Source of the DNA: CAYOEV01 sp964403075
GTDB taxonomy: Bacteria > Bacteroidota > Bacteroidia > Cytophagales > Cyclobacteriaceae
Assembly (NCBI GenBank): GCA_964403075.1
Contig: CAYOEV010000011.1
Coordinates: 1 to 64,000 of the forward strand
Reading direction: 5' to 3'
Length of the DNA stretch: 64,000 nucleotides
The notes below the pieces were generated by a model. That model saw only the letters and a list, made by a program, of their open reading frames with translations. It was not told the origin of the DNA and searched no databases. Shown piece by piece: positions 25,302-35,054 of this stretch. Each line of letters opens with the position of its first letter. Positions within the stretch are counted from its first letter, which is position 1. The position numbers and the translations under genes are program-made.

Positions 25302-26486
25302 ATGAAAGTGGCAATGATACTGGATATTGATTTTCCACCCGATGCACGGGTGGAAAATGAAGCCCGTGCCCTTCATGAATCTGGATGTGAAATACATCTA
25401 TTTTCACTCAGTTATAAACCTTTTAGTCAGGCAATTGAAGTCTTTGCGCACCTTACAGTTCACCGCTTTTCGGCAAGCCCCCTGGTTTATAAGCTATCTG
25501 CAGTGGCTATTGAATGGCCTTTTTACAATTGGCTCGTTACACCCTTGCTCGAGCAATTTCTAAAACGGGTACAGCCGGATGTGATCCATGTTCATGACAT
25601 GGTGATCGCTACCGCTGCTTTGAGGGCCTCCCGATCCTTGAATATTCCAAACATTCTGGATTTGCATGAAAATCGTCCGGCCATCATGCAGTTTTACACG
25701 CACGTGAATACCCTTCCAGGCAAATGGCTGATTCGGCTAAATCAATGGGTTAAAAAACAAGCACAACTCATCGCTGCCTACGATCGGGTGGTCGTGGTTA
25801 CTGAGGAGGCACGGGACCATTACGCCCAGTCGCTGGGTAGCCCGGCAGATCATTTCATTGTAGTGCCGAATACGGCATTTGTAGACACTTTTCAGGCACC
25901 TGAGAATATACAGTCAGCCACCGATTGGTTTGAACTACTGTATATAGGAGATACCGGTCTGCGGAGAGGTACCCTGCTAGCCATTCAAGCCGTTTCGTTG
26001 ATTAAAGAAATGGTGCCGAATGTTCGGCTCACGCTGGTAGGTGCAGGGCGAGACGACCAATTGCTTCGCGCACAAATTAAAAAGTTGAAGTTGGAAGCAC
26101 ATGTGACCATGGAAGGGTGGCAAGCGCCCGAAAAATTACCGGCCTACATCGCCTTCTCTGATATTTGCCTGTCTCCACTCCAAAGAAACCTGCACCACGA
26201 CACCACTTATGCCAACAAAATTTTTCAATACATGGCCATAGGCAAACCACTGGTGGTCAGCGACTGCCCACCGCAAGCGCGGGTGGTCCATGAGTACCGT
26301 TGCGGAAAGGTGCACGACGCTGCCGATGCAAGCTCCTTGGCCAGTGCCGTCGTCTATCTCTATCAAAATCCAAAAGAACGATTGTCCATGTGCACGCGTG
26401 CGAGACAGGCAGCGCTAAATTCCATGAACTTTCATCACACGGCGAATGCATTGCGTACGCACTACCGTGAATTGGCGGATGGATGA
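25302..26486 (+). CDS. Glycosyltransferase family 4 protein
   Basis: GT-B enzyme of 394 residues. It starts MKVAMILDIDFPPDARVENEA, a typical N-terminal loop; HVHDMVIATAALRA follows, and the C-terminal half has ELLYIGDTGLRRGT, LVGAGRDD, and the sugar-nucleotide Glu region YANKIFQYMAIGKPLVVSDC. The frame is open upstream to 25254, but the ATG at 25302 agrees with the family start and does not run into the divergent methyltransferase. Probably adds a sugar to the polysaccharide of this region. The 3' end overlaps the convergent YfhO gene by 25 nt. Confidence 0.92.
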   Translation: MKVAMILDIDFPPDARVENEARALHESGCEIHLFSLSYKPFSQAIEVFAHLTVHRFSASPLVYKLSAVAIEWPFYNWLVTPLLEQFLKRVQPDVIHVHDMVIATAALRASRSLNIPNILDLHENRPAIMQFYTHVNTLPGKWLIRLNQWVKKQAQLIAAYDRVVVVTEEARDHYAQSLGSPADHFIVVPNTAFVDTFQAPENIQSATDWFELLYIGDTGLRRGTLLAIQAVSLIKEMVPNVRLTLVGAGRDDQLLRAQIKKLKLEAHVTMEGWQAPEKLPAYIAFSDICLSPLQRNLHHDTTYANKIFQYMAIGKPLVVSDCPPQARVVHEYRCGKVHDAADASSLASAVVYLYQNPKERLSMCTRARQAALNSMNFHHTANALRTHYRELADG

Positions 26487-28918
26487 CCTGAGCGCAACGA
26501 CAAAAATGCGGTGTACCCAAAACCAAGAAGAATGAGTATGCCGCATATCAGCATGATTTGGTTATTGCTTGCGTAGGATTTGGGATTAAATGTAAATGTG
26601 ATCTCGTGTTCCCCTGCCGGTATCTCAAGTGCCCTTAGGAGGTAATTGACCCTGTGAATGCTTACCGGTTGATTGTCGACGCTGGCTTCCCACCCCATGG
26701 GATAATAAATTTCAGAAAAAACTGCCAGCTGATCCTGCGTTGAGGTAAATGCATAAGTCAGCTGGTTGGCATCTTTTTTTAGTAAAATAATTTTACCCTC
26801 ACCATTACCTGCCTCTATTCCGCCAAAAGCCGTTTGATCAATAATGGCCGTATTACGCAAGTCTACTTCTCCTAACGCCTGTATGGCTTCATCTGGTCCA
26901 TTGACCTTTTGGGTTTTGGTAACCATCCAGGCATTGCCGAAAGCATATTTGTTTTCGATGACCGCCTGACGTTGCGGTCCGGCTTTCAAAAATTTGGTGT
27001 TGAGCATATTCATGACCTGTAGATCCGAAAAATCTGCACTCCCTCCTTTCAATGAGGTAACGGCTTGATTTATCTCCTCATTAAGGTGACGGTCGATGAG
27101 ATCCTGATACCTTCTCATTTTGGCGCCATGATAGCCGCCGACAGATTCATGGTAGTAGGAAGTGCGCGCCTCATTCCATGGGTTCTGTAGGTTAAGTACC
27201 CTTTCGCCAGGTGCAGCTGCGTCCATTAAAAAGCTATCGGCTTCGGTAGGTGTAAAATACTTTTCACTTACATTTTTTTGAAAGTCATCCGCATTTAGGA
27301 AACGCTTGCCTAGCAACAGTACATCGACACCTACTAAAAACACCAAAGCGGCAAGGATTATCTGCTTTGGCATTTGTTTAGCATAATTTAAATAAAGCCC
27401 TCCGGTCAGTAAGACTGTAAAGATCAATCCCCTCAAGGCATCCTGTCTTAGCAGGGCTTTGCGGTCTGCACGAATGGCATCTATGAGCCAATCGGGGAAG
27501 CTACCGGCAAGTTGTTCGTCGATGGCTCCGCGGTAGCTGAAGGCACCTGCGAAGAGCACCAGTGAAAGAAAAAAGCCTGTTGTCACCAAAAAACTATATT
27601 TGAGCGCTTTGTATTGCGCAGCTTTTTCTAGTTCTAACCATCGTTTGAGTCCCAAAAACCCGATTAAGTTCATCGCCAACATGGGCATGATGATCGTGAA
27701 GGTCACTGACCTGAACTTGTTGTATCCTGGCAGGAAATCAAATAGCAGGTTATTGAAGCCGGCAAAATTCTTACCCCAACTGAGTATGATGCCCAGTATG
27801 GCGATAACCAGTAGCCAGTATTTTTGATTTGCTGGCAGGACAAATAGACCCAGGATTAGGAGAAAGAGTAGTAAGCTTCCAGCATAATACGGGGCAGTGA
27901 GCGGTTGATCTCCCCAGTAGGTAGGCATGGATTTTATTTGTTCTTTGGCTTGCAGCCTTGTGTAGCCCCGTTCCATTAATGCTTCGGCCGAATTGGATTT
28001 ATCGGAAAGTTGTTGTTGCGAAGACCCCCCCAGTATATTGGGCACAAACATCACGAGTGGCTCAAAAATGCCGTTGCTGTACCTGAAAGCGTAGTCATAA
28101 TCTAATCCTGTGCCCTGGTCCTGGGTCTCGAGTACCTGTCCTCCCCTGATGCTGTATGCACCGTATTGGTAAGTGTGGTAAAGTCTTCCGCTATTGGCAC
28201 CTACAGCCAAAATTGCCGCCAGAATCAAGCCACCGGTGCTTATTAAGAATGGCTTCCAATCCTTATTTTTGAATGTTTTGAGCAATTGGTGCAAACCATA
28301 GACCAGGATGACCAGTAGCAGATAGTAAGTAATTTGTGGATGGTTGGCTCGAATCTGAAGTCCTAAAGCCAGAGCCGTTAAACCAACCCCCAGCCATCGC
28401 CGCTTGCCAAAACTGAGGTGAACACCGGCGAGCACGAGTGGCATCAAAGCCGTTGCAGCAATTTTAGCATTATGTCCGGCGTCTATAGAAATTATGTGAA
28501 AACCATTTAGACCAAATAACAGGGCCCCTCCAATAGCGAGTATGGGCATGACCCGAAAGCTAATGAGCAAGATGTAAAATGATAAAAAACTTATGAAGGT
28601 AAGAGATATTGGGTGGGGCAAACCGAGCGTCAACACCTTGTACACATATTTCATCAGATCGCCACTGTATTGAACACCATTTAGGTAAGCCGGCATACCA
28701 CTGAACATGTGGTTCATCCAAAGCGCCTCATTACCGGTTTCAGCCCGATACTCTTTGAGCAGGTGATTACCTCCTGTAGCCATGAAAATGTCATGTTGGT
28801 AAACGCCTTTGCCTTCGAAAAAATAAGGTTTGAAAACAATGATGGTGACAATAAAGAAAACCAGTAATGCCAGGAGGTGGGGATAATTTTTTTTCCAATT
28901 CATGGATGCATGTGTCAT
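26462..28918 (-). CDS. YfhO-family integral membrane protein
   Basis: Large membrane protein of 818 residues with about twelve hydrophobic helices followed by a soluble C-terminal part (about 530-790) and a final helix near 795-812 (IMLICGILILLGFGYTAFL). The early region GKGVYQHDIFMATGGNHLLKE and the AGHNAKIAATALMPLVL loop are characteristic of YfhO-like proteins, which are GT-C-fold related and glycosylate lipoteichoic or other envelope polymers in studied cases. A role in transferring sugar from a lipid carrier outside the membrane fits the flippase gene upstream, whose stop overlaps this start by 4 nt. Confidence 0.88.
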   Translation of the reverse strand: MTHASMNWKKNYPHLLALLVFFIVTIIVFKPYFFEGKGVYQHDIFMATGGNHLLKEYRAETGNEALWMNHMFSGMPAYLNGVQYSGDLMKYVYKVLTLGLPHPISLTFISFLSFYILLISFRVMPILAIGGALLFGLNGFHIISIDAGHNAKIAATALMPLVLAGVHLSFGKRRWLGVGLTALALGLQIRANHPQITYYLLLVILVYGLHQLLKTFKNKDWKPFLISTGGLILAAILAVGANSGRLYHTYQYGAYSIRGGQVLETQDQGTGLDYDYAFRYSNGIFEPLVMFVPNILGGSSQQQLSDKSNSAEALMERGYTRLQAKEQIKSMPTYWGDQPLTAPYYAGSLLLFLLILGLFVLPANQKYWLLVIAILGIILSWGKNFAGFNNLLFDFLPGYNKFRSVTFTIIMPMLAMNLIGFLGLKRWLELEKAAQYKALKYSFLVTTGFFLSLVLFAGAFSYRGAIDEQLAGSFPDWLIDAIRADRKALLRQDALRGLIFTVLLTGGLYLNYAKQMPKQIILAALVFLVGVDVLLLGKRFLNADDFQKNVSEKYFTPTEADSFLMDAAAPGERVLNLQNPWNEARTSYYHESVGGYHGAKMRRYQDLIDRHLNEEINQAVTSLKGGSADFSDLQVMNMLNTKFLKAGPQRQAVIENKYAFGNAWMVTKTQKVNGPDEAIQALGEVDLRNTAIIDQTAFGGIEAGNGEGKIILLKKDANQLTYAFTSTQDQLAVFSEIYYPMGWEASVDNQPVSIHRVNYLLRALEIPAGEHEITFTFNPKSYASNNQIMLICGILILLGFGYTAFLSLRSGHPSANSR

Positions 28919-30399
28919 TTTGCGATACGATCAAAAGTAGAACGAACAAGCTGATTTATGTCTGAGGATATTCGAAAATAGAAAATCAACGTGCCAAAAA
29001 CGACTGTCGTCGCCATAGATCTTATCAGGATGTTAAGGATCGGAGTGAAGGGCCAAGGGATGTGGTAAAAGACAATGAAAGTAAAAAGAGCAATGCCCAT
29101 TAGTTTGGCATGTGCAAGGGTGAATGGAGTTAACTGCATAAGCTTTTTTATTAACGCATAACGCATAACAAATAGTAAAATCATGCTCAAGGCATAACCA
29201 GTAGCTGCGCCGTTGATGCCCATCAGTGGAATTAACCACATATTTAGAAAAATCAAAAGCAACGCCGCACCGCCCTGCAAATAGAGGTTGTAGCGGTAAT
29301 GATCCGAGAAAACCAGTACTTCGGCAGAAAACCCGAACAGCATGGTAATGACTTTAGTAAGGCAAACCAGCACCACTACCAGCATACCACTTTGAAAGAC
29401 GGTTCCTTTGGGAATGAAGGCAAAAAGATCTTGCACATTTGTTACGATACCAATGAAAATAAGCAGCCCGATGACGGAAAGGGTAATCGACCCTCTTTGG
29501 TACATCTTGTTTACTTCATTCAGGTCCTTTTTCTGGAAGGCCTGAGCGAAGAGAGGTGAAATGATTTTCAACATGTTTCTCCTCGGCATGTCCACTATCA
29601 TGCCAATGTAAAAGCAGGTAACGAAAATACCCTGAGCCTCCAAACCTTTGAGTGTGGCCAGTTGCAGGTAGCTCACGTTTTGTAAAGTACTGTAACTCCC
29701 ACTTAGCAGGAGCATATAACCACTGAGCCATAGAAACTGTTTGAATTCGGGTTGTGGTAATTTCAGTATCGACCAGTCGAGTGAAAACTGGTGTCTCAGG
29801 ATTAAATGCAAAGTGAAGACCACAAACGCAGCGGCGAAGGTGATGAAGATGGCATGGATGGCTACAGGGAATTCAATAATGTTAAAACCGTACAGCAACA
29901 GAATCACCGTAGTTCCCAACCTCAGGAAAACATCTCTGAGAAATGTTGGCCATACTACCGACATCATAGATCTACTGTAGGCCAGTAGAATTTCAAAAAG
30001 AGAATGAAAAATAAGGATGAAACCACTCACCCACAGGTACTTAATGTAACTGGGAGACTTGCTTTCGAAGAATTGATTGATCCAGCCCTCAAACAACCAG
30101 GCCATTCCCATCAACAGAAAGTCCACCAAAAGCACACACACCAGCATGAAAGTGACCAGGCGTAGCACACTCCGTTCCCGCAGCCTAAGGGTGGGAAAAA
30201 CCTTTATGAAGGCACCATTCATACCTAAGGTGCTGAATGATGAAAATAAGAGCGCGTTGGAAGTGACCAGTGTAAACAATCCGATTTCCTCCACATTTAA
30301 GAATGCCGGTCTAAGAAAAAGTGTGTTGATGTAACCTACCACAACGCCCAGGTAGGCGATAACTGTACTCCATAAACTTTGCCTGATAACAACACCCAT
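28915..30399 (-). CDS. Polysaccharide flippase (Wzx/MOP-like)
   Basis: Integral membrane protein of 494 residues with about 14 helices, opening QSLWSTVIAYLGVVVGYINTLFL, the classic first helix of oligosaccharide flippases in the MOP superfamily. It would turn lipid-linked sugar units from the cytoplasmic to the periplasmic face. It lies in a minus-strand operon folK - TauE permease - flippase - YfhO; only 3 bp separate it from the TauE stop, and it overlaps the YfhO start. The glycosyltransferase set on the opposite strand is the likely source of its substrate. Confidence 0.9.
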   Translation of the reverse strand: MGVVIRQSLWSTVIAYLGVVVGYINTLFLRPAFLNVEEIGLFTLVTSNALLFSSFSTLGMNGAFIKVFPTLRLRERSVLRLVTFMLVCVLLVDFLLMGMAWLFEGWINQFFESKSPSYIKYLWVSGFILIFHSLFEILLAYSRSMMSVVWPTFLRDVFLRLGTTVILLLYGFNIIEFPVAIHAIFITFAAAFVVFTLHLILRHQFSLDWSILKLPQPEFKQFLWLSGYMLLLSGSYSTLQNVSYLQLATLKGLEAQGIFVTCFYIGMIVDMPRRNMLKIISPLFAQAFQKKDLNEVNKMYQRGSITLSVIGLLIFIGIVTNVQDLFAFIPKGTVFQSGMLVVVLVCLTKVITMLFGFSAEVLVFSDHYRYNLYLQGGAALLLIFLNMWLIPLMGINGAATGYALSMILLFVMRYALIKKLMQLTPFTLAHAKLMGIALFTFIVFYHIPWPFTPILNILIRSMATTVVFGTLIFYFRISSDINQLVRSTFDRIAK

Positions 30400-30402
30400 C
30401 TT

Positions 30403-31152
30403 TTAGAAAAACCAGAGTTTAATTGCCAGCGAAGTTACCGCGATTGTCAGTAGCCAACGGATCCATCGCTCCGGGACCGAGACCGACCACCGGCTGGTAA
30501 AATAGGCACCTGTGGAATTTCCCACCGCCAGTGTCAAACCATACGCCCAGTTTACCTTGTCGTTGAGCAAAAAAATGACAATCGCGGCAATGGTATAACT
30601 GAAGATAACGAACACCTTGATGGCATTGATTTTAGAAAGGGCAAATCCGTGCAACAGGGCCAGGGTAGAAATAATGAGAAAGCCCACTCCGGCCTGAATA
30701 AAGCCACCATAAATACCTATCAAAAAGAAGGCAATGACTGTCACTGGTTTTACCCGATTGGGTGGATTTGTGACTTGTGCTCCGATTTTCAATAGTGGTT
30801 TGAGTAAAGTGACCGAAAGCACCAATATCATGACGATGGCTAAGATTCTATTGAATGCCCGATCTGTCATGTCTACGGCAATCTGTGCGCCGATGATAGA
30901 CCCGATAACCGCAACTACACCTAAGGTGAGAGAAAACCGTTGTACGCCATAGCCTTTGCTTCGAAAACCATGGATTGCAAATAAATTTTGAAGCAAAAGC
31001 GCTACCCGGTTACTGCCATTTGCCTCTGCTGATGGTAGCCCTAGAAAAATGAGCAACGGTAGTGTGAGTAGTGAGCCACCACCAGCTACGGTATTAATAA
31101 ACCCGGCAAACAATCCACCCCCAACCAGCAAAAGAGCGTCAGTCCAACTCAT
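30403..31152 (-). CDS. TauE/SafE-family permease, second copy
   Basis: Membrane protein of about 249 residues with roughly eight helices. It has the N-terminal GGGLFAGFINTVAGGGSLLTLPLL motif region (given in full to 20 residues as GLFAGFINTVAGGGSLLTLP) and the second-half repeat IGIYGGFIQAGVGFL. The family exports sulfite or organosulfur anions. I chose the ATG at 31152, which overlaps the folK stop by 4 nt; the longer frame to 31200 adds a basic tail with no family match. It is not closely similar to the TauE gene at 9970: this one lacks its long central loop. Confidence 0.87.
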   Translation of the reverse strand: MSWTDALLLVGGGLFAGFINTVAGGGSLLTLPLLIFLGLPSAEANGSNRVALLLQNLFAIHGFRSKGYGVQRFSLTLGVVAVIGSIIGAQIAVDMTDRAFNRILAIVMILVLSVTLLKPLLKIGAQVTNPPNRVKPVTVIAFFLIGIYGGFIQAGVGFLIISTLALLHGFALSKINAIKVFVIFSYTIAAIVIFLLNDKVNWAYGLTLAVGNSTGAYFTSRWSVSVPERWIRWLLTIAVTSLAIKLWFF

Positions 31153-31646
31153 GGCTTTAAAACTAATTGCGTTTTCACGCACGTGGTGTCGTCTGTGCAA
31201 GCCTCCAATAGTTGTTCCATGGTTTTTCCATTCACTGGATGGGTCCCCGTAGCTGCCAGTTCAACAAGTGGGAGTAAAGTGAAGCGCCTGTCTGAAATAC
31301 CATAATGCGGTAAAGTTAGCATGTTGTTATTCCATTGCTCATCGTGGTAAAACAACACATCTATATCAATAAGTCGCTTTCCCCATTTCCTTTCGCGTAT
31401 CCGACCCATGATATTTTCTACATGCAGGCACGCTTCCAGCAACTTTTCTGGTGGGGATTCAGTCTTAACCCTGATTACAGCATTAAGGAAGTCTGGTTGT
31501 TCTCGGATGCCATAAGGTTTCGTTTCATAAACGGAGGAAATCTCTACGGTATACACACCCTGCCTTTCTAGCTGCCGAATGGCCGTTTGCAATTGCACCA
31601 GCCGATCACCCAGATTACTTCCCAATAGTAGTAATATACCATTCAT
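31149..31646 (-). CDS. folK: 2-amino-4-hydroxy-6-hydroxymethyldihydropteridine pyrophosphokinase
   Basis: Folate biosynthesis enzyme that transfers pyrophosphate from ATP to hydroxymethyldihydropterin. The 165-residue protein shows the N-terminal LLLLGSNLGDR, the central YETKPYGIREQPDFLNAV and the signature RKWGKRLIDIDVLFY with its two catalytic Asp. Length is normal. It is the first gene of a minus-strand operon that goes on to a TauE permease and envelope genes, and is divergent from sppA with only about 85 bp between likely starts. Confidence 0.96.
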   Translation of the reverse strand: MNGILLLLGSNLGDRLVQLQTAIRQLERQGVYTVEISSVYETKPYGIREQPDFLNAVIRVKTESPPEKLLEACLHVENIMGRIRERKWGKRLIDIDVLFYHDEQWNNNMLTLPHYGISDRRFTLLPLVELAATGTHPVNGKTMEQLLEACTDDTTCVKTQLVLKP

Positions 31647-31732
31647 ATAAACCTACTGACGTTGAACCACTTTTAATGAACAACATATTGTCTGGCTCAG
31701 TTAAATTTGTGATCTTATTAATACTTAAAACG

Positions 31733-33478
31733 ATGGTATTTTTACGTAATGTACTGGCTACACTTGTAGGGCTATTTGTTTTCTTCGGAATTTTATTAGC
31801 CATCATCTTCGTGTTTTTCGCAGCAGCGGCTGCCAGTGGAAATGATACACCGAAAATTGAGGATGCATCTATTTTGTACCTGGACCTCTCGGGGGTAGTG
31901 GTAGAACAAACGGTAGAAGACCCTTTTCAGGAATTGCTCAGTGATGGTCCTCGCCAGCTGGCGTTACTGGACATCTTGGAATCTATTGAAAAAGCAAAAA
32001 ATGACGACCGCATCCGGGGGATGTATATTGAGGCCAAGTTTCTCATTGCCAGTATGGCGGATATGGAGGAAATCCGGGCTGCAGTGGCGGATTTCAAGTC
32101 CTCAGATAAATTCATCTATGCCTATGGTACTTACCTCAGTGAATCCGACTACTACATCGCTTCTCTCGCAGATGAAATTTTTATAAATCCAAGCGGTGGA
32201 ATGGAATTTAATGGTTTGAGTATCAACATCACTTTCCTTACCGGCTTAATGGAGAAGCTCGATATTGAGCCGGTTGTTTTTCGGGTAGGCGAGTTCAAAA
32301 GTGCGGTAGAGCCCTTTATGCGAAAGGATATGAGTAAGGAGAGTCGTTTACAGTATTCTGAATTACTCAAATCCGTCTACGATCATTACCTGAAAAATGT
32401 GTCGGAAGCCCGTGACATTGGCATTGAGAAGCTGGAGAATATTTCAGACAGCATGCTGGCTACTTCTCCCGAAGAGGCCTTGGAGTACAGACTCATCACC
32501 GGCGTGAAATACGAGGATGAAGTAAAAAGTTTGATGCGAGAAAAATTGAAATTGGAGGAAGATGACAAACTCCATTTTGTATCGGTAGCCAATTATGCCA
32601 AGGTGGTACGTGCAGATAGGAAAAGTAGTAAGAACCGAATCGCTGTGATCGTAGCTGAAGGCAACATTGTCAATAGCGGCACAGATGGTGTAGTGGGGGG
32701 CGAGGACTATGCCAAACTGATAAAAAAAGCACGGGAAAACGATCGTGTGAAAGCCATTGTATTACGGATCAATTCACCAGGTGGAGATGCAGTGGCCTCT
32801 GACCTGATGTGGCGGGAAGTAGAACGCACCAAAGGCGTGAAGCCTATCATTGCTTCTTTTTCAGGCGTGGCGGCTTCAGGTGGCTACTACATGGCCATGG
32901 CCTGCGATACCATTGTCGCTCAGCCGACTACCATCACAGGTTCTATTGGGATCTTTGCGTTGCTGTATAATTTTCAGGGATTTTTAAATAATAAGTTGGG
33001 CATCACCAACGATCAGGTGAAGACTGGCGATTATTCAGATTTCATCACCGTGAATCGTGCATTGACCCCTTATGAAAAATCGGTGATTCAGAGTCGGATA
33101 GAAACATTTTATGACCGTTTTATCACCAAGGTGGCCGATGGTCGATCAATGGAAAAAGAAGCGATTCGAGCAATTGCTGGTGGTCGTGTATGGAGTGGAC
33201 TGCAAGCGGAGCAAAACGGGTTGGTAGATATTTTGGATGATTACCGTTCCACGTTGGCACTTGCTGCCGATATGGCAAACGTAAAAGACGATTATAGCAT
33301 TTCCATGTATCCAAAGCCAAAGTCCTTTGTCGAACAGTTTTTCTCAAAACTGGAGGATTCAGGTACCAGTATCTTGATGAAAGACCCTATATTGGCAACT
33401 TACCAGAAAAACATGAATACCCTTCGTCAATCGAAGGGGATCCAGGCCAAATTACCTGGGGATCCTGAAATAAGATAA
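31733..33478 (+). CDS. sppA: Signal peptide peptidase SppA, 67K type
   Basis: Membrane-anchored serine protease of 581 residues that degrades leftover signal peptides. One N-terminal helix (VLATLVGLFVFFGILLAIIF) is followed by two related halves. The general-base Lys189 is in RVGEFKSAVEPF and the nucleophile Ser382 is in GVAASGGYYMA, as in the tandem 67K enzymes. I chose the ATG at 31733 over the one at 31676: it places a short basic segment before the helix as in relatives, and the longer form adds an extra hydrophobic stretch. bioB follows after 6 bp. Confidence 0.94.
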   Translation: MVFLRNVLATLVGLFVFFGILLAIIFVFFAAAAASGNDTPKIEDASILYLDLSGVVVEQTVEDPFQELLSDGPRQLALLDILESIEKAKNDDRIRGMYIEAKFLIASMADMEEIRAAVADFKSSDKFIYAYGTYLSESDYYIASLADEIFINPSGGMEFNGLSINITFLTGLMEKLDIEPVVFRVGEFKSAVEPFMRKDMSKESRLQYSELLKSVYDHYLKNVSEARDIGIEKLENISDSMLATSPEEALEYRLITGVKYEDEVKSLMREKLKLEEDDKLHFVSVANYAKVVRADRKSSKNRIAVIVAEGNIVNSGTDGVVGGEDYAKLIKKARENDRVKAIVLRINSPGGDAVASDLMWREVERTKGVKPIIASFSGVAASGGYYMAMACDTIVAQPTTITGSIGIFALLYNFQGFLNNKLGITNDQVKTGDYSDFITVNRALTPYEKSVIQSRIETFYDRFITKVADGRSMEKEAIRAIAGGRVWSGLQAEQNGLVDILDDYRSTLALAADMANVKDDYSISMYPKPKSFVEQFFSKLEDSGTSILMKDPILATYQKNMNTLRQSKGIQAKLPGDPEIR

Positions 33479-33484
33479 GTCAAT

Positions 33485-34471
33485 ATGGAAATGATTAGAA
33501 ACGACTGGTCAAAAGAGGAAATCCAATCCATTTATCAGAGACCAGTGCTGCAACTGATCTATGAGTCTGCGACAGTTCACAGACAATGGCACGACCCGAG
33601 TGAAGTGCAGGTTTGTACTTTGTTATCCATCAAAACTGGCGGTTGCCCGGAAGATTGTTCGTATTGTCCACAAGCAGCCCGGTACCATACGGATGTGAAA
33701 GTGCACAAATTACTGGATGTCGGTTTTGTTCTTGACAAAGCGAAAACTGCAAAGGCCAATGGAAGCACGAGATTTTGTATGGGTGCTGCCTGGCGGGAAG
33801 TAAGAGACAACCGAGATTTTGACAAGGTCATTGACATGGTCAAAGGGGTGAACCAAATAGGTATGGAAGTTTGCTGCACGCTGGGTATGCTTTCTGAAGA
33901 CCAGGCCAGGCGCTTGAAAGAAGCAGGACTTTATGCGTACAACCATAACCTGGATACCAGCGAGGACTACTACGAAGAAATCATTTCTACCCGTAAATAC
34001 GAAGACCGACTGGACACGCTAAGTCATGTTCGGGATGCGGACATTTCTGTTTGTTCGGGTGGCATTATCGGCATGGGTGAATCGGAGGCTGATCGTATCA
34101 ATATGTTGCACACCTTGTCAAACCTCCCCATACATCCAGAGTCTGTTCCGGTAAATGCGCTGGTGCCAGTTCCAGGGACACCACTTGAAGATCAACCTAA
34201 GGTATCTGTTTGGGAGATGGTACGCATGATTGCCACGGCCAGGATCATTATGCCAAAGGCAATGGTCAGGTTATCTGCAGGCCGCGTTCGGATGAATACA
34301 GAGGAGCAGGCGTTGTGTTTTTTGGCTGGGGCCAATTCAATTTTCGCCGGTGACGAGCTTTTAACGACCCCCAATCCGGCAGTAGATCAGGACCATCAAA
34401 TGTTCCAAACCCTGAATTTAAAACCGAGGGAATCTTTCAAAGAGGCTGAATTAGTGGATAGCGTTTCTTGA
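33485..34471 (+). CDS. bioB: Biotin synthase
   Basis: Radical-SAM enzyme that inserts sulfur into dethiobiotin. The [4Fe-4S] motif is Cys54-x3-Cys58-x2-Cys61 (GGCPEDCSYCPQ). The cysteines and Arg that hold the sacrificial [2Fe-2S] cluster are visible in RFCMGAAW, VCCTLGML, SVCSGGIIGMGE and RLSAGRVRMN. Length 328 is normal. It follows sppA by 6 bp and may be cotranscribed; no other biotin genes are nearby. Confidence 0.97.
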   Translation: MEMIRNDWSKEEIQSIYQRPVLQLIYESATVHRQWHDPSEVQVCTLLSIKTGGCPEDCSYCPQAARYHTDVKVHKLLDVGFVLDKAKTAKANGSTRFCMGAAWREVRDNRDFDKVIDMVKGVNQIGMEVCCTLGMLSEDQARRLKEAGLYAYNHNLDTSEDYYEEIISTRKYEDRLDTLSHVRDADISVCSGGIIGMGESEADRINMLHTLSNLPIHPESVPVNALVPVPGTPLEDQPKVSVWEMVRMIATARIIMPKAMVRLSAGRVRMNTEEQALCFLAGANSIFAGDELLTTPNPAVDQDHQMFQTLNLKPRESFKEAELVDSVS

Positions 34472-34530
34472 TAACCTAACCATAACCTCCTGGTGAGCAA
34501 GTAATGGTTTGAATTAGTTACTTTCGTCTG

Positions 34531-34980
34531 ATGCTAGAGCAAATCATGGAGGTCATTTCCGGCGAGGCTGGATCGGCCCTAAAAGAAAAAGTGGGTCTCT
34601 CTGATGAGCAGGCCAAAGGTGCCATCTCCGTAGCAGGAGAGTCTGCCATGGAGGCAGTTTCCAGCCAGTTGATGAGTGGAGGTCTTGATACCGTAATGAA
34701 CTTGTTTTCTTCCAAATCCAATTCAAAAAGTGCAGATGGTTTGAGTGGCGTGATTGCAAGTTTGATGACACAGAAACTTTCTGAAAAAGTCGGTTTGGAC
34801 AGTAAAAAAATTGCCCCGGTGGTGGGTATGCTTCTGCCTGTGCTGCTCAATTTTGTGAGTAAAAAAAATGAAGAGACACCGGATGATGACGCCAGCCCCA
34901 TAGAGAATCTGTTCGGAGGCAGTGAACAAGGCAAAGACTTGATGGATTCCCTTGGTGGCGCGCTTAGTAAATTCTTCTGA
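34531..34980 (+). CDS. Small Ala/Ser-rich protein of unknown function
   Basis: Hypothetical protein of 149 residues, helical and low in aromatics. It has repeated patterns (SDEQAKGAISVAGESAMEAV; MTQKLSEKVGLDSKKIAPVVGMLLPVLLNFV) resembling DUF937/YidB-type small proteins, although the match is only general. No signal peptide. It is followed at once by a strong terminator, so it ends the sppA-bioB direction of transcription or stands alone. Function unknown. Confidence 0.72.
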   Translation: MLEQIMEVISGEAGSALKEKVGLSDEQAKGAISVAGESAMEAVSSQLMSGGLDTVMNLFSSKSNSKSADGLSGVIASLMTQKLSEKVGLDSKKIAPVVGMLLPVLLNFVSKKNEETPDDDASPIENLFGGSEQGKDLMDSLGGALSKFF

Positions 34981-34999
34981 TTAGCAGCATTTGCTTTTG

Positions 35000-35028
35000 A
35001 AAACCTGCGCATATTGGCAGGTTTTTTT
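35000..35028 (+). terminator. Rho-independent terminator
   Basis: AAAACCTGC (35000-35008) pairs with GCAGGTTTT (35017-35025) around an 8-base loop, followed by a T run to 35028. It begins 20 bp after the stop of the gene at 34531-34980. Confidence 0.92.
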
Positions 35029-35054
35029 GTTTTGTAGCAAAATTAGACATCCAC

